Origin: Gryganskiella cystojenkinii | Lineage: Eukaryota; Mortierellomycota; Mortierellomycetes; Mortierellales; Mortierellaceae | Assembly (NCBI GenBank): GCA_015852425.1 | Contig: JAAAIG010000314.1 | Location: 1-39,291, forward strand | Direction of reading: 5' to 3' | Length of the DNA: 39,291 nucleotides | Shown here: piece after piece, positions 1-10,832 of the stretch | Layout of the letters: every line of letters begins with the position of its first letter | Position numbering within the stretch: the first letter of the stretch is position 1 | Translations under genes and position numbers: made by a program | The notes under the pieces: model-generated | What the model was told of the DNA's origin: nothing | Databases searched by the model: none | Seen by the model: the letters and a program-made list of their open reading frames with translations, nothing else

Positions 1-320
1 AATTTGAATACCTCATCAAGACCAGACTACCGACCTCCAAGGCCTTCTCTCTGATCCGATGGGTATCATCAAACAACTCCTTGTTCTTGCGACGGTTGTT
101 ATCCAGACAGACTCCAGCGATCTCTCGCAGCCACATGGAAGATTGTAACTGACGCGCTCGCGTCTCCAAAAGCTCAGCCGTGGTCTTACGATCTTCCAAT
201 CCAGACCTGCCCAGGACTTGTGATTGTGTCCTTAGGGAGGACGCTGTCATACCCGTAGACCAGACGGAGTGAAGTCTCGCCCGTAGTTCTCTTCCACGAG
301 ATGTAATGATTGTAACGATT
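1..320 (-). pseudogene. Ty3/gypsy retrotransposon pol fragment (end of integrase), frameshifted
   Basis: Read on the minus strand, about 315 to 205 encodes a stretch with RTTGETSLRLVYGYDSVLP, the pattern found at the C-terminal side of the catalytic core in Ty3/gypsy integrases (TTG...P..LVYG...LP). That frame then hits a stop near position 200. The next part continues in another frame from about 250 down to base 1, with KNKELFDDTHRIREKALEVG followed by SLVL, the usual post-integrase K..FD..HR.R...VGdlVL motif. One frameshift near 195-205 therefore splits the two halves, so the copy is dead. It runs off the left edge of the window. No LTR, protease or reverse transcriptase is visible. The family assignment rests on motif memory, not on a search. 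Confidence 0.75.
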
Positions 321-365
321 CTTGTGCCCTAGTGCCTTGAAGAAAATGCACGGCGTGAAAGCCCT

Positions 366-420
366 CGACCCATGCCTTCCAGCCCCTCTGCGAGTCTATG
401 ACTGCTCAAGGCATGGGTCG
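366..420. repeat. perfect 13-bp inverted repeat with 29-base loop
   Basis: CGACCCATGCCTT at 366-378 is exactly complemented by AAGGCATGGGTCG at 408-420. It lies just upstream (in minus-strand sense) of the gypsy fragment and about 460 bases before the HDAC start codon. It could fold as a hairpin or be a short inverted-repeat relic; nothing else identifies it. Confidence 0.6.
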
Positions 421-881
421 CTGGTACAGTAGAGAGGGATGTGCCGAGCGTTAATTAGTTGCGTGCCCAAAAAAGAGCAGTCCCCTGTCTTTCGCTTTCA
501 ATTTCAATTCAAAGTCTAAGCCACTCTCCCTTCTGGTAGAAAGATATGTTCCCCCTCTCTGCCTGACTCTCTTCGCGACCTCCTCTCGTCCGTTTCGTCG
601 CATCAATTCTTTCGTTACTTCTGCATCTCTGTTCTGCATCCACGCACTCTCTCTCATTCTTTGACCGCGACCCCAGGTCATTGCTTGAGTGTCTTCTTTC
701 CTTCGTCTTTATCCCTCCTCCTTTTCAGTGCACTTACCACTCCTTCACTCCCCTCTCCTGTTTACAGCCCGACTCGTTTATTCTCCCCCTCTCAGACGCG
801 CAATCGACCTCATCGCAGCTCAAACAAAGCGGCTTTCCAAGGACAGGATACACCCCCCTCCCACCTCCGAGTCGGAACCCC
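421..881 (+). promoter_or_regulatory. pyrimidine-rich promoter and 5' UTR of the HDAC gene
   Basis: No coding region is supported here. From about 640 to 790 the plus strand is strongly C/T-rich, as in the other promoters of this window. The overlapping small reading frames are low-complexity shadows. No clear TATA box was found. Confidence 0.45.
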
Positions 882-3800
882 ATGACTACCGGTTTCTCCT
901 CCTTTGCCCTCGGCGGAGGTGCCACTCAGAAGCAACGAGTCTCTTACTTTTACGATGGTATAGACGACTTCCTTCCTTCTCCTCTTTTCAGCTTGATTAG
1001 CGTTAGATGAGGGCTAAACCACTCCCCAGTCCTGGTTCCCATTGAGCGCCTGGATCAGTTTGCTCCTTACCGCCCCTTTTCTTGGTGTTTGTATGTTTCT
1101 TGAAATATGCACTGACTCTGTCCTCTTTATTTCCCCTTCTTTCTCCAACAGAGGACGTTGGCAACTACAGCTATGGTCTTGGTAAGAGGGACACCCAAGA
1201 AATACTTTTGAAACGCTGTTGACCAAGCGCAAAAGACCGTGTCTGACTTTGGTTTTTATATTCTCTCTTGCTGTCTTTTCTTTCTCAAATCTCCTCCAGG
1301 ACATCCCATGAAACCTCATCGTGTGCGGATGTGCCACAGCTTGGTGACCAATTATGGTCTCTACAAGAAAATGGATGTCATTGTAAGGAGGGACTACCGT
1401 TTTGAACCCAACAAAACAACGTTGCTTGTCCTTGCACAATGCCTCGTTATCAACCCACAAGTAACTGACCCTTGAATCTGTTTGGTCCACCTTTTTATTT
1501 TTTGTTAGCGACCTAAACGAGCAACCGCCCGCCAGATGACTCGCTTCCACAACGATGAATATATCGACTTTTTGTACCGCCTCACGCCCGAGATGGTCGG
1601 AGGCGAAGGAATGTCAGAGTCTACAAAGCATCTCTGTAAGAAGGAACGCCTTTATTTTTTTTTTTGAAAATGGATGGGTGGATGAACAAGTCAACGCTTC
1701 GTTAAAGCTCCATTTCCAGTGGCAAAAGTAACCTACTGACAGTTGGTTTCATCTCACAACGTTGCTGCACCCCTGCCCATCTCTTAGTCAACCTTGGTGA
1801 TGATTGCCCGGTGTTTGATGGGCTCTTTGAGTTTTGCTCCATCTCTGCTGGAGGATCGATCGCTGCCGCGAACAAGCTCACACGGGGTGAATCTGATATC
1901 TCAATCAACTGGGCCGGAGGACTTCATCACGCCAAGAAGACCGAAGCCTCGGGTTTCTGCTACATCAACGACATTGTCTTGGCCATCCTGGAACTCTTGC
2001 GTTTCCATCAACGTGTTCTCTACATCGATATTGATATTCATCACGGAGACGGCGTCGAGGAAGCATTTTATACGACCGATCGTGTCATGACCGCTTCCTT
2101 CCACATGACCGAATTCTTCCCCGGAACAGGCAAGATCGACGAGACTGGTATCGGCAAGGGCAAGAACTATGCTGTGAATGTGCCCCTACAGAAGGGTATG
2201 GACGATTGGTCCTACCAAAACCTCTTTGAACCGGTAAGTATTCGGTGCTTTTGTTCTGTGTCTTGTGCCTTTAATGTACCCACTTCCCAAGTAGTCTATA
2301 CCGCCGATCCTAACTTAGATACTAATCCATTTTTTTTCCCCGTCCTAATAGATTATCAAGCATATCATGGAGTGGTACCGCCCTGGTGCAATTGTTTTGC
2401 AGTGTGGTGCCGATTCCCTGGCCGGAGACAAGCTTGGATGCTTCAACCTCTCCATGAAGGGTCACGCCAACTGCGTCGCTTACGTCAAATCGTTCGGTAT
2501 CCCAATGATTGTGGTCGGTGGAGGAGGTTATACCATTCGTAACGTTGCCAGAGCATGGACCTTTGAGACGGCTGTTCTCCTGAACGAGCAACTACCTGAG
2601 GGTTAGATAAACACACGCCTGTATTTCTGGTATCAGTATGTTTAAGTGGAGTTCCTTTTACTGACATGGCTATTTTTCTGTTGTCTTAGAACTGCCATTC
2701 AACTCTTATTTTGAGTACTATGGTCCTGAATACCGCTTGGACGTACCTGCAAATAACATGAAGAACGATAATACCCCCGAGGATCTCCAAAATCTGAAGT
2801 AAGTTAGCTTGAGATGTATCCTTGTCGATGTAGTTGAAGCGAATTCTAATATTCTCTTATTATAGGGCACAAATTATCGAAAACCTTAGACATATTCCTT
2901 TCGCGCCATCGGTGCAGATGCAAGAGGTCCCTCGTGACTACACTTCTTCAGACGATGAGGACGATGAGGCCGACTATGATACCAGAATTACAAGTAAGAA
3001 TAGTGAAGATGTGAAGATGTGAAGATGTGAAGATGAATATGACAGAATTACAACTCGACATTGTACTGACCCGCATATCACTGTTAACACTCGGCCTTTG
3101 CAGGACGCATGGCTGATGCAAGGATCGTACCGGATTCTGAGCTCTCGGATTCTGAGGATGAGGATGGCCGACGCAATACACATGACGCCAGCGCGTACTC
3201 TGCAATTACGGGATCACCTGCTCTCGCAAACGCGACCAGTTCAGGGCGGTTAAGCGGTCGAGTTACCACATCATCGGCTGCTCACAACTTTGCGAACCCT
3301 GGCGCTAATAGCACTGGTCCATCCGGTCCATCGATTTTGGGTCGCAAGGCAGCCATGACAACCTCAACCGACGCACCTCCCTTGAAGGCTAATCGAGAGG
3401 CAGAATGGGGTCAGTCCACGACAACAACAACAAAGTCGACTAAGACCGGTCATACTGCTGGTAGCACTGCGGTCTCCCGTCGAGGAGGTCGTGGCGCTCT
3501 TTCGTCTGCTCAAAAGTCTACCAAGGAATCGCGACAGTCGCAACCGCCGCATCAACAACAGCAACTTCAGCAGCCACCATCATCATATGCTCCACTTTCT
3601 GGCAAGGGACGCGACACGAAGGAGTATCAGCCTAGGGAACCTCACCTTCGAGAGATCTCTCACCACGGACAGCCCTTGGACCATCCTACGCAGTCCGGCC
3701 ATCCTTCTCAGGCACCGCCCCATATGCAGTCCGTTCAAGCACCGCCACCCCATGCGTCTTCATCGGCCTCTTCCCATCACGGTCTTGGACGCGACCAGGC

Positions 3801-5001
3801 GCTTATGCCCATGCAACCACAGCAGATGCAGCAGCGAGATCATGGCATACATCGCGAACATCCTCCTTCACATCGCGATATGCAAATGATGCGTGAGCAA
3901 GATCAACGTGATATTGACCCACGGGAACATCACCAACATAACCAACATCATTTGCATCAACAGAGACGACCTGCTAGCAGTGCGGGCTCAAGCCGTGGCG
4001 GTCCTGACTATCACCCATCCTACCCTGCTGACGATATGATGCGATATGGACCTCCAGGCGGTGGTGGAAGTCATCCCGGATACTCGCAACACTCGGGTAG
4101 CATGCACTATGGACAAGGACCGCCTCCACCTCAATCTTCGTCACAGATGCCTCCTCCTCCTTCACAACCATTGCCCCATGGCCATCACCACAGTGGGCCG
4201 ATGCCACCTCATGTTGGACCCCACTCACATTCGCACGGTCACCCACAGTCGATACATCATCACCCTCAACATGGATCTCACCCTCAGCATATGCAACATG
4301 GAGGTCCTCCACCCCCACCTCACCATCATATGCAGCCCCCTCACTCGTCACACCCTCAGCATGGTGCTCCTCACCATGGCCAGGCCCCTCCACCTTTGCA
4401 TCATTATTCCGGTAGCAGTGGTGGTGGCGGCGGATCTGGTGGGCCTGGTGGCAGTCGCGGTGGTCCATCTGGACGTCCTGGATCGAGCAGTAATATCCCA
4501 GGTATGCATCCTTCGGGCTATGGCGGTCCAGGTCCAAGTGGTGGTGCTGGTGGTTATGGAGGATACATGCCGGAGAGACACGAAGATGGTCCTCCAATGG
4601 GTCACAAGGACCGGAAAGACCACTACAAGGAAGGATCCAGTATGGATGTCGATGACCCTCGGATGATGGATTCTCGTCCGCCTCATCCCTCTCACGGAGG
4701 ACCGATGGGAGGACCAATGGGACACCACGGTCACCCTTCTCATGGAGGATCGATGGATTACGGTCGTATGATGCCACCGGGCGGATCCGCACCTCCTCCC
4801 CATTATAGTCATCGTCGCGGAGGAAGTCATGGTGGCAGCCAAGGAGATCTCCGAGGAACGATGATGATTGAACCCCCAGGCGGACCAGCACCCTATGGAG
4901 GTGCACCTGGAGGTAGTAGTGGCGGATGGGATCGAGAACGGGAACGTGAGCGCGAGCGAGAGAGACAGCATGGTGGATACCGAGGCCCCAACGTACCATA
5001 G
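882..5001 (+). CDS. RPD3: Class I histone deacetylase, Rpd3/HDAC1 type, with very long C-terminal tail
   Basis: Zinc-dependent lysine deacetylase, expected in the nucleus in Sin3-type corepressor complexes. Exons: 882-957, 1152-1181, 1300-1382, 1509-1635, 1788-2233, 2352-2601, 2690-2798, 2866-2993 and 3104-5001; the frame closes at 1048 residues. The catalytic core (about 1-415) shows [20 protein letters not shown], the catalytic His pair GGLHHAKK (H152/H153), the metal ligands in [11 protein letters not shown] (D188, H190), [11 protein letters not shown] and the VGGGGYT loop. Exon 9 starts with a conserved acidic stretch ([11 protein letters not shown]), then a tail of about 600 residues that is rich in Ser, His, Gln, Pro and Gly and ends in an Arg-Glu run. 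Typical family members are near 430-500 residues, and some filamentous fungi have longer tails. The start is the first ATG joined to the conserved N-terminus. Core identity is very secure; the tail is a single open exon. Confidence 0.95.
3003..3034 (+). repeat. four tandem copies of GTGAAGAT in HDAC intron 8
   Basis: Four perfect 8-base units lie just inside the 5' part of the intron at 2994-3103. The first unit starts nine bases after the splice donor. It is a small minisatellite with several in-frame stops. Confidence 0.9.
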
Positions 5002-5072
5002 TTCAGTCTCGAACTTGATCTTTCAGTCATCGATGTTCTTTCGGAATGAATCCCCTTTGGACACTTTTTTCC

Positions 5073-5078
5073 AATAAA
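5073..5078 (+). terminator. AATAAA polyadenylation signal of the HDAC gene
   Basis: A canonical AATAAA lies 72 bases after the HDAC stop codon and is followed by T-rich sequence. Confidence 0.6.
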
Positions 5079-6860
5079 TTGACTCTTTTTCACTCGTTCG
5101 TTAATCTTTAGTCAGCTGCTTTTGATTTTGATTCCTTCTTTTTTTCATTCACATACCACGTCCATCATTGCCCCACATTGAAAGAATAAACAGAAAAAGA
5201 AGCACAAGACAAGACGCAGAATTTGACGTCAGTCATGGTTTGCCAAGAGAGGATTGAAAAAGTTGAGGCTGACACAGTTCGTGTTCATCATCGACCGCCG
5301 CCGAACAAAAAGAAAAAAAATAATCGCGCAAAGCGAGATGAGCCCAAGGGATGAGTTCCGATAGTCCAAAAACGCCAAATGGAGTGTTCGATGGAAAGAA
5401 GAGCACGTCAAAGTCGAGGCGGAGCTGACGAATATGCCAGTCACGGCAATTGGAGAAGGGCTTTTTTTTTTTCTTTGTTGACAGAAGATTTTCTTGGCAA
5501 ACAAAATCTTGCCTCGACGGGTAAACACCCGGTGTTTTTCTTGGCATTAGGAGCACAAAGGCACTGGCCAAGAAACAATTACATCAACAAAGAAGACCAA
5601 CATGACATCAAACTACCATAGAAGGACCTGAATTGAGAATTAGACTTTAGGAGCTTGAAAACGAAGAACAGTTCTTTTTATCGAAAGTAATCAGCCACAA
5701 AGGGTTCGCGCATCCTACCGCCACAATCATAAGTTTTCTCCCCCTTGGAAAAATTCTCTTCGCTGATAATGTCGTCCTATCTGTTGTTTAATCAAGACTT
5801 GTCAGTGTTCGTTACGGGGGAGAGGCAGAGAATGCTAAGCGGGGAGAGGGAATGGAGCGAAACAGATTGCAAGCAGTAGTTTTGATTTGTATACATTGAC
5901 AGAGAGTCAAGACAAACCAAACTAGAAAAGTCCAACTGGCCCTGTCTTGCCTTCTGTGGAAAGACGAGGTGAAACGTGGTTTTTTTAGGTATGTGGGCTT
6001 CTTTGCCACAGCCTTAGGTCTTCCAAGTCAAGAGTCGACAACTTTTCTTTTTCTCGTGTCAGCATTAGCCACTTGCACTTGATTTATCCGATCCTCTTTC
6101 ATTCTCAGTATTGTTGGCTGCATTGTTGGTAGCCACTCATTTTTTTTGTTCTGGTTGGTCATTCCGCAGTTCTTTCGTTTGATAAGAGCATGGCACTCCA
6201 CACGTACAGTGCAATGTCATCTTCTTCCTCTTCATGAAAGACAAGGATGCGGGTGTCTCGACATGTCTGATCTAATTGGACCTTTTTGCATTTTAGACAA
6301 GCGACTGGTTAGTTGCCCCTACTGGACGATATCAATTGAAAAAAAGAAAAAAAAAAAAATAGTGCCACATATCGTAACGAACCCCTTCCCCTGCCGTTGT
6401 CACTTTGCCGTTTCGACTTTTGCAGGTTCTGATGGCCAAGACTTTTCTCTTTTAGTCGCAAACTTTTTGGCTCCTAATGCTCCAGCAGAAGGAATGGAAA
6501 AGGTGAGGGCTGTTGGACAAAGATTTGATGGCAAAAAAGAGCGATCGGGGACAGAATAAGGTTTTAAACTCCCCTCGCAACGCCGCGCTCCTACTTTTGT
6601 CAGTATCTGATTGATCAAGAATAGCCAAGCAAAAACAAACTTGTGTTTTTTTTTGGCGTCAGACGCTTTTTATCCGGGTTGTCAATAAAAAGGTTTACTC
6701 AATCAAGTCCACCTGCCCCTCTCTTCGCCGTATAAAAAAGACTCTATTTGCCCCTCCAACCCAACCAACAATTCTCATCCTCACTCTCAGCAAAGAAAAA
6801 GCAACCCATAAAAAATTACACAAGCCAACATCTCCGCAGCCTTCGAAAACTTTAACCGAT
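5079..6860. other. Long intergenic region without a recognisable gene
   Basis: About 1.8 kb between the HDAC 3' end and the promoter of the next gene. It holds many A- and T-runs and several open frames of 60-137 codons. None has family motifs, plausible splice sites joining it to others, or coding-like composition. The longest, at 6146-6559 (plus), contains a run of lysine codons from an A-run and looks random. A TATA-like GTATAAAAAA at about 6730 could belong to the next gene. Confidence 0.5.
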
Positions 6861-6870
6861 ATAAGCGAAC

Positions 6871-6880
6871 ATATATAAAA
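6871..6880 (+). promoter_or_regulatory. TATA box of the seven-helix protein gene
   Basis: ATATATAAAA sits 89-98 bases before the start codon and is followed by a strongly pyrimidine-rich leader (6895-6960), a layout typical of fungal promoters. Confidence 0.5.
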
Positions 6881-6968
6881 GCTCCACCCCTTCGCTCTTG
6901 CTTTTTTTTCTCTCTCTTTTTACGACAATCCCCTTTTTCCCTTTTTTTCATTCCTTATCTACAAAACC

Positions 6969-7745
6969 ATGGTCTCTGCCGACCTGATCCTCGCCAGTGT
7001 CTCCGCTACCCTCTTTGGAGCCCTCTTCCTCCAGTTCGCGTACCGTTTCTCACGCTCACGCTGGTGGATCTACTTCTTCTGCTCATTTTTCTGTGCAATC
7101 CGAATTGCAGGATATGGTCTTCGAGCCTTTTTGGCATCGGATGCCTCCCCGGAATATGGAACGACCACCTGGATCAATTACTACATTGCGGAACTAGTCC
7201 TCATGTCTATCGGTGTCATCTTTATTCTCTTGATTCTTGCTCGCCTCTACCACTCAATCCTGCCCAAGTTGCGTTACAGAGGCGACGGTCAAGAGCCCCG
7301 TTCGCTCTTTGAGAGGACCTTGGTCGACCATACTCGTGTCTTCCTCTTGCCCATCATTGCTTGTGTCATTGCTGGAGGTGTCTTGACCTCGGACCAGGAC
7401 CCTCAGAAGCAAAACATTTCCTTGATTCTCCGCAAGGTTTCCTCGTTTGGATTGTTTGCCGTTGGTCTCCTCTTCATGGCCGCCGCGGTTTCGTTCCGTC
7501 GTCGCTACTCGGACCATCCTCGTCCCTTCACGATCGCTGTGGCTGTCTCTGGTCTCTTTTTGTTGTCCTTAATCTACAAGATCGTCGCGCTCTTCAATGC
7601 CGCTGCTTTGAGCTCTTTGGCGGCTTCTTACATTTGCTCGACGCTACTGGAATTGATCGCGCTCGGTTTCTTGTGCGGTGATCTTCAGACGTACTTTTTG
7701 GGACACAAGGCGGACCAGATCCCCAAGGGAGTCGAGTTCAAGTAA
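6969..7745 (+). CDS. Seven-transmembrane-helix fungal membrane protein (RTA1/DUF7702-like topology)
   Basis: An uninterrupted 258-residue frame. Hydrophobic segments are visible at about 5-25, 33-55, 68-90, 120-138, 155-175, 187-210 and 216-240, giving seven helices with a short N-terminus and a basic C-terminal tail. The loop between helices 3 and 4 is charged (about residues 95-118). The size and pattern resemble fungal RTA1-like and DUF7702 proteins, which have poorly known roles in lipid or stress responses. I cannot assign it to either family with certainty, and no catalytic motif is seen. The start ATG at 6969 follows a TATA box and pyrimidine-rich leader, and an AATAAA follows the stop. 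It is the only clearly intronless gene in the left part of the window. Confidence 0.85.
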   Translation: MVSADLILASVSATLFGALFLQFAYRFSRSRWWIYFFCSFFCAIRIAGYGLRAFLASDASPEYGTTTWINYYIAELVLMSIGVIFILLILARLYHSILPKLRYRGDGQEPRSLFERTLVDHTRVFLLPIIACVIAGGVLTSDQDPQKQNISLILRKVSSFGLFAVGLLFMAAAVSFRRRYSDHPRPFTIAVAVSGLFLLSLIYKIVALFNAAALSSLAASYICSTLLELIALGFLCGDLQTYFLGHKADQIPKGVEFK

Positions 7746-7856
7746 CAAAAAAAAAAAGGCAAATTCGCATTATCTCTATCATATACCATCTGGAAACCAT
7801 CTCCACTCTCATTCCAACCATCCTTATTCATAATGAACTTTACTTCATGAAGACAA

Positions 7857-7862
7857 AATAAA
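7857..7862 (+). terminator. AATAAA polyadenylation signal of the seven-helix protein gene
   Basis: AATAAA lies 112 bases after the stop codon, in an A/T-rich 3' region. Confidence 0.5.
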
Positions 7863-8734
7863 AAATGATAAATAACTAGAGTCTCGAAAGATAATTCCTG
7901 GTCTGCCGACATGATACGTTTTGCAAACTGGAAAAAAAAACGAAAGTGTGGCAGTGATGAACAATCATTTTCATCAGGTTCCTCTTTTGATGTTGGTCGG
8001 TGGATTACGTCCGGGTTCCTGCATTTCATATACCGCCCTGCAAGTAAATCCTGCTGACCAGACTACTGTCATCATCTCTTTAAGCTCAAAAAAAAAGCGG
8101 CGTTGGCGCAAGAAAAAGCTCGGATCGCTCCGTATATGTGGGTTAACTGGAGAAATCTTGGACGTTGATTTGTTCTGTTGTCCTAGAGCTCAAACTGAGC
8201 GCTTTTTTTGTGGTAAAAGGTGTCCTGCGGGACACAAAGGCTCTCGTCCCGTCCTCCACTCAAAGAGAGCGGCGTGTGTCATCTCTGAACACTCCCTAAA
8301 AAAAAACTTTCCAAAACGTTTCCCATTCTGGTTGCCCCTTCGGTCACTGGCGGCATAACGGGTTAATCGCTATTATCATTGGAGGTTCTTTTATTTTTCC
8401 TTTGACAGTGAGAGATTATTGATAGTTCGTTTATCCGCATCCTGTTATTATGGGTAAACAGGGGTTCTTTGTGGCAAGAGGACGGAAGCGAGATCCGAAA
8501 TCGCAAGGGAGAGACAACCTCCAAAACGAAACTCTCTTTTTTTTAGAAAAAGTGGTTTGACTTTCTTTTGCCACCAAAATATTGATCTGACAGGCGCCAC
8601 CAAAACGCTCCAAAATCGCCACGGTTGAATCCTTGGTAAAGATTTATCCCACTTCTCCCCTCCGTCGACCATACTGCATCTCGAACAGAATCAGGAATGG
8701 AAAAGGAGCAAAAGCAGTAATGTATTCAATTTGT
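7863..8734. other. Intergenic region between convergent genes
   Basis: No supported gene. The region is A/T-run rich. A small perfect hairpin (GTGTCC-TGCG-GGACAC) lies at 8220-8235. Open frames here are short and show no domain signal. Confidence 0.5.
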
Positions 8735-8740
8735 TTTATT
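8735..8740 (-). terminator. AATAAA polyadenylation signal of CCL1
   Basis: TTTATT on the plus strand reads AATAAA on the minus strand, 39 bases beyond the cyclin stop codon. Confidence 0.55.
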
Positions 8741-8778
8741 TGCGCAAAAGCAAACTCGTTGCCTTGGTTTTTTCATGT

Positions 8779-10566
8779 TCACTCTGGAGAACTGTCATCA
8801 CCCAACTTGGCCCGCTTGGCTGGTGTGTCGTCATCGCCCTCGTCGTCATCATCATCGTCATCATTGAGCTCTTGCTTCGTTTTCTTGAGATGCCTGAGGG
8901 TAGAAAATGGATATTAAAAAGAAATAGAAAAAAGGATCAGCCTCATGTAAATCCGTTTACATTTGCAAAAAAAAAAAAAAAAAAAAAAGGCAAACGATCG
9001 TACAGCAAACTGTCCGGGTTTTTGGCTGGATCATCCCACATTTTGAGATTCTTGTGAATTTCTTTCGCAGCCTCTTTCTCCACCATCACACAGCGAGGGT
9101 CCGTCTGCATGACGTTTTCGATCGACAACAGGATAGGGAACAAGACCTCGTTGTATTTTTGTGCGGCACTCTCGGAAGCCTTGAACTTGTAATCAGCGTA
9201 TCTAATAAACAGGGTTCTGTTAGAAGGAATGAAATATCGATGGGTTCTGATAGGGTCGCGTTAAAAAGCATCCAAAAAAGATGAGGTCCAGCTCTTTCAT
9301 ACTTTTCAAAATCATAAGACTCCTCCTTGCAAGCTATCCGAAGGGCAGCAAGCGCAATCTGCGAGGGCTGGTACAAGAAACAAAGGTCCGTGTGAAGTGA
9401 ATTGTCAATCAATTTCAAGGCCGTTTCGTAAACCTTTTGAAGTTTCTCCTGACTATCGGTCACAGCCTAATAATAAATCGAAGAATGAATAGAGTGGAAA
9501 ACGTTAGAAGCCAAGGTTTTGGCTGCCATAATTGGCAGGCTTTTTTTTTTCTTGGTTGTCGAAGACATTGGATCTTTGAATCGGAATAAGTTGAACTTAC
9601 CTGCATGTCAAAAAAGAACCCGAGACAAGCGCGATATGGGTGATGGACCGTAAAATGAAACCGAAGGTTCTTGCAGATCAAGAACTCAAGGTCGAGGATA
9701 TCTCTTGGGTTACACTTTGGAACGGAAGTAAAAAAATCCTCGATCGTCATCAAAAAGTTCTCGGTCTTTCGTGCCAAGAACATACACGCAAGCCTGATAG
9801 AATAACCAAATAATAAACAAAATCCCTGTGTCAATATCTGGATTACAAAAAAACAAGACTTGTCCATGATTCACAGGTCAGAGGTAGGCAAGGTCTCCAT
9901 GCTTACATGACGTCCTTTGGATGGTAATCGACCACAGTGTTCTCAAGATAGAACCGCTTCATATATGCAACGGCTGTCGCCTAATACAGAAACAAACGTG
10001 TTAGATTATGAAAAAGGCTCCATGACTGCAGAGAATTAAAAGGGCTTTGCACTCACAAAGACATAGGAGGGAAGTTTCCAGTGCTTGAAGATCGGACCAA
10101 TCTTGCGCTCATAGAATCCAAGCAGGGCCAGTTCCTCGTCCACCCGCAGATACTCCTTGTCGTCTCCTGGTAGGTCATTCACATCCAAGTTCTTTTCTTC
10201 TCGCTATATAAAACAAGGGGGAAATGGTGAGCTCAGAGGATATAAAGCATACGACTAGGGTCCAAAAACTAACATGCTCCTGCCTACCAGTGCGCGTTCT
10301 TCGGCGATATTGGCCCTGATGTTGGACTCTGCTTCCTTGTTGACTCTGTTGCGGATACCATCGAGGGCTTCTTGGGTGTAGCGCCAGTGATTGTACTGGG
10401 TCGATTGTTCGTAGAGTTGCTTCATGGACGGGATCGCCTTTTGAGCATCGGTGGCCGTTCCATTCGCGTCCTTTGCCTGAGAGCTCGAATCAATGTCCAT
10501 GGCTGTCGAGGAGGACTCTGAGGTCTTTGTGTCGTCTTTGGTGTGGTCTGCTGAAGTCTCTGCCAT
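8779..10566 (-). CDS. CCL1: Cyclin H / Ccl1, cyclin subunit of the TFIIH kinase
   Basis: Regulatory partner of Kin28/CDK7 in the CAK module of TFIIH, which phosphorylates the RNA polymerase II C-terminal domain in the nucleus. Minus-strand exons in transcript order: 10566-10288, 10203-10057, 9980-9907, 9793-9601, 9466-9303, 9201-9004 and 8893-8779. All joins keep frame and give 389 residues. Cyclin-box features are clear: SYVFATAVAYMKRFYLENTV, HPKDVMLACMFLARKTENF, DILDLEFLICKNLRFHFTVH, HPYRACLGFFFDMQ and YQPSQIALAALRIAC. The tail is acidic (an Asp run from a GAT/GAC repeat) with a basic patch (PAKRAK) that may be a nuclear signal. The N-terminal 35 residues are Ser/Asp/Thr-rich and look disordered. 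It diverges from the PPR gene across 266 bases. Confidence 0.93.
8967..8988. repeat. 22-base A-run inside CCL1 intron 6
   Basis: In transcript sense this is an uninterrupted T-run inside the last CCL1 intron (8894-9003). It is an example of the long homopolymers common in this genome and may be length-variable. Confidence 0.9.
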
Positions 10567-10832
10567 GGCTGTCTTTTGAATGTCTTTGATTGAATGGACT
10601 GATCCCTTGCTGAGGGTTATTGATGCACAGCTCTTTTGCTGAAATTGGAGAATAAATAACTGGAAGGAAAGAAAGAAAGGGACAACGAGTCTCTTTTTTT
10701 AAAGTCAATTTTTGATTTCGAACGCTACCGAAAATTGGGACATTGTCTGATCACGGCATTCTCGCTCGTCCCCTCCTTTGACTCCCCCATCCATCACCCT
10801 CGAAAGACCACGTCTGCTCACGAGATCCCCTA
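10567..10832. promoter_or_regulatory. Shared promoter between CCL1 and the PPR gene
   Basis: 266 bases separate the two divergent start codons. It therefore probably serves both genes. No clear TATA box was seen in either direction. Confidence 0.55.

Noticed and set aside
4046..4666. A 206-codon plus-strand frame inside the HDAC tail
   Set aside because: It is an out-of-frame shadow of low-complexity sequence with no start context or domain.
3974..4999. A 341-codon minus-strand frame opposite the HDAC tail
   Set aside because: It mirrors the repetitive codons of the tail, is very His/Arg-rich, has no motif, and the plus-strand frame is continuous with the HDAC core.
5703..5716. A GGTTCGCGCATCC stretch resembling a tRNA T-arm
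   Set aside because: No matching anticodon arm, D-arm or acceptor stem could be formed from the upstream sequence.
6146..6559. A 137-codon frame in the long intergenic region
   Set aside because: It contains a Lys run from an A-run and has no motif or splice support.
8220..8235. A short perfect hairpin as a possible terminator or RNA element
   Set aside because: Six base pairs with a four-base loop occurs often by chance, and bacterial-type terminators do not apply in a fungal genome.
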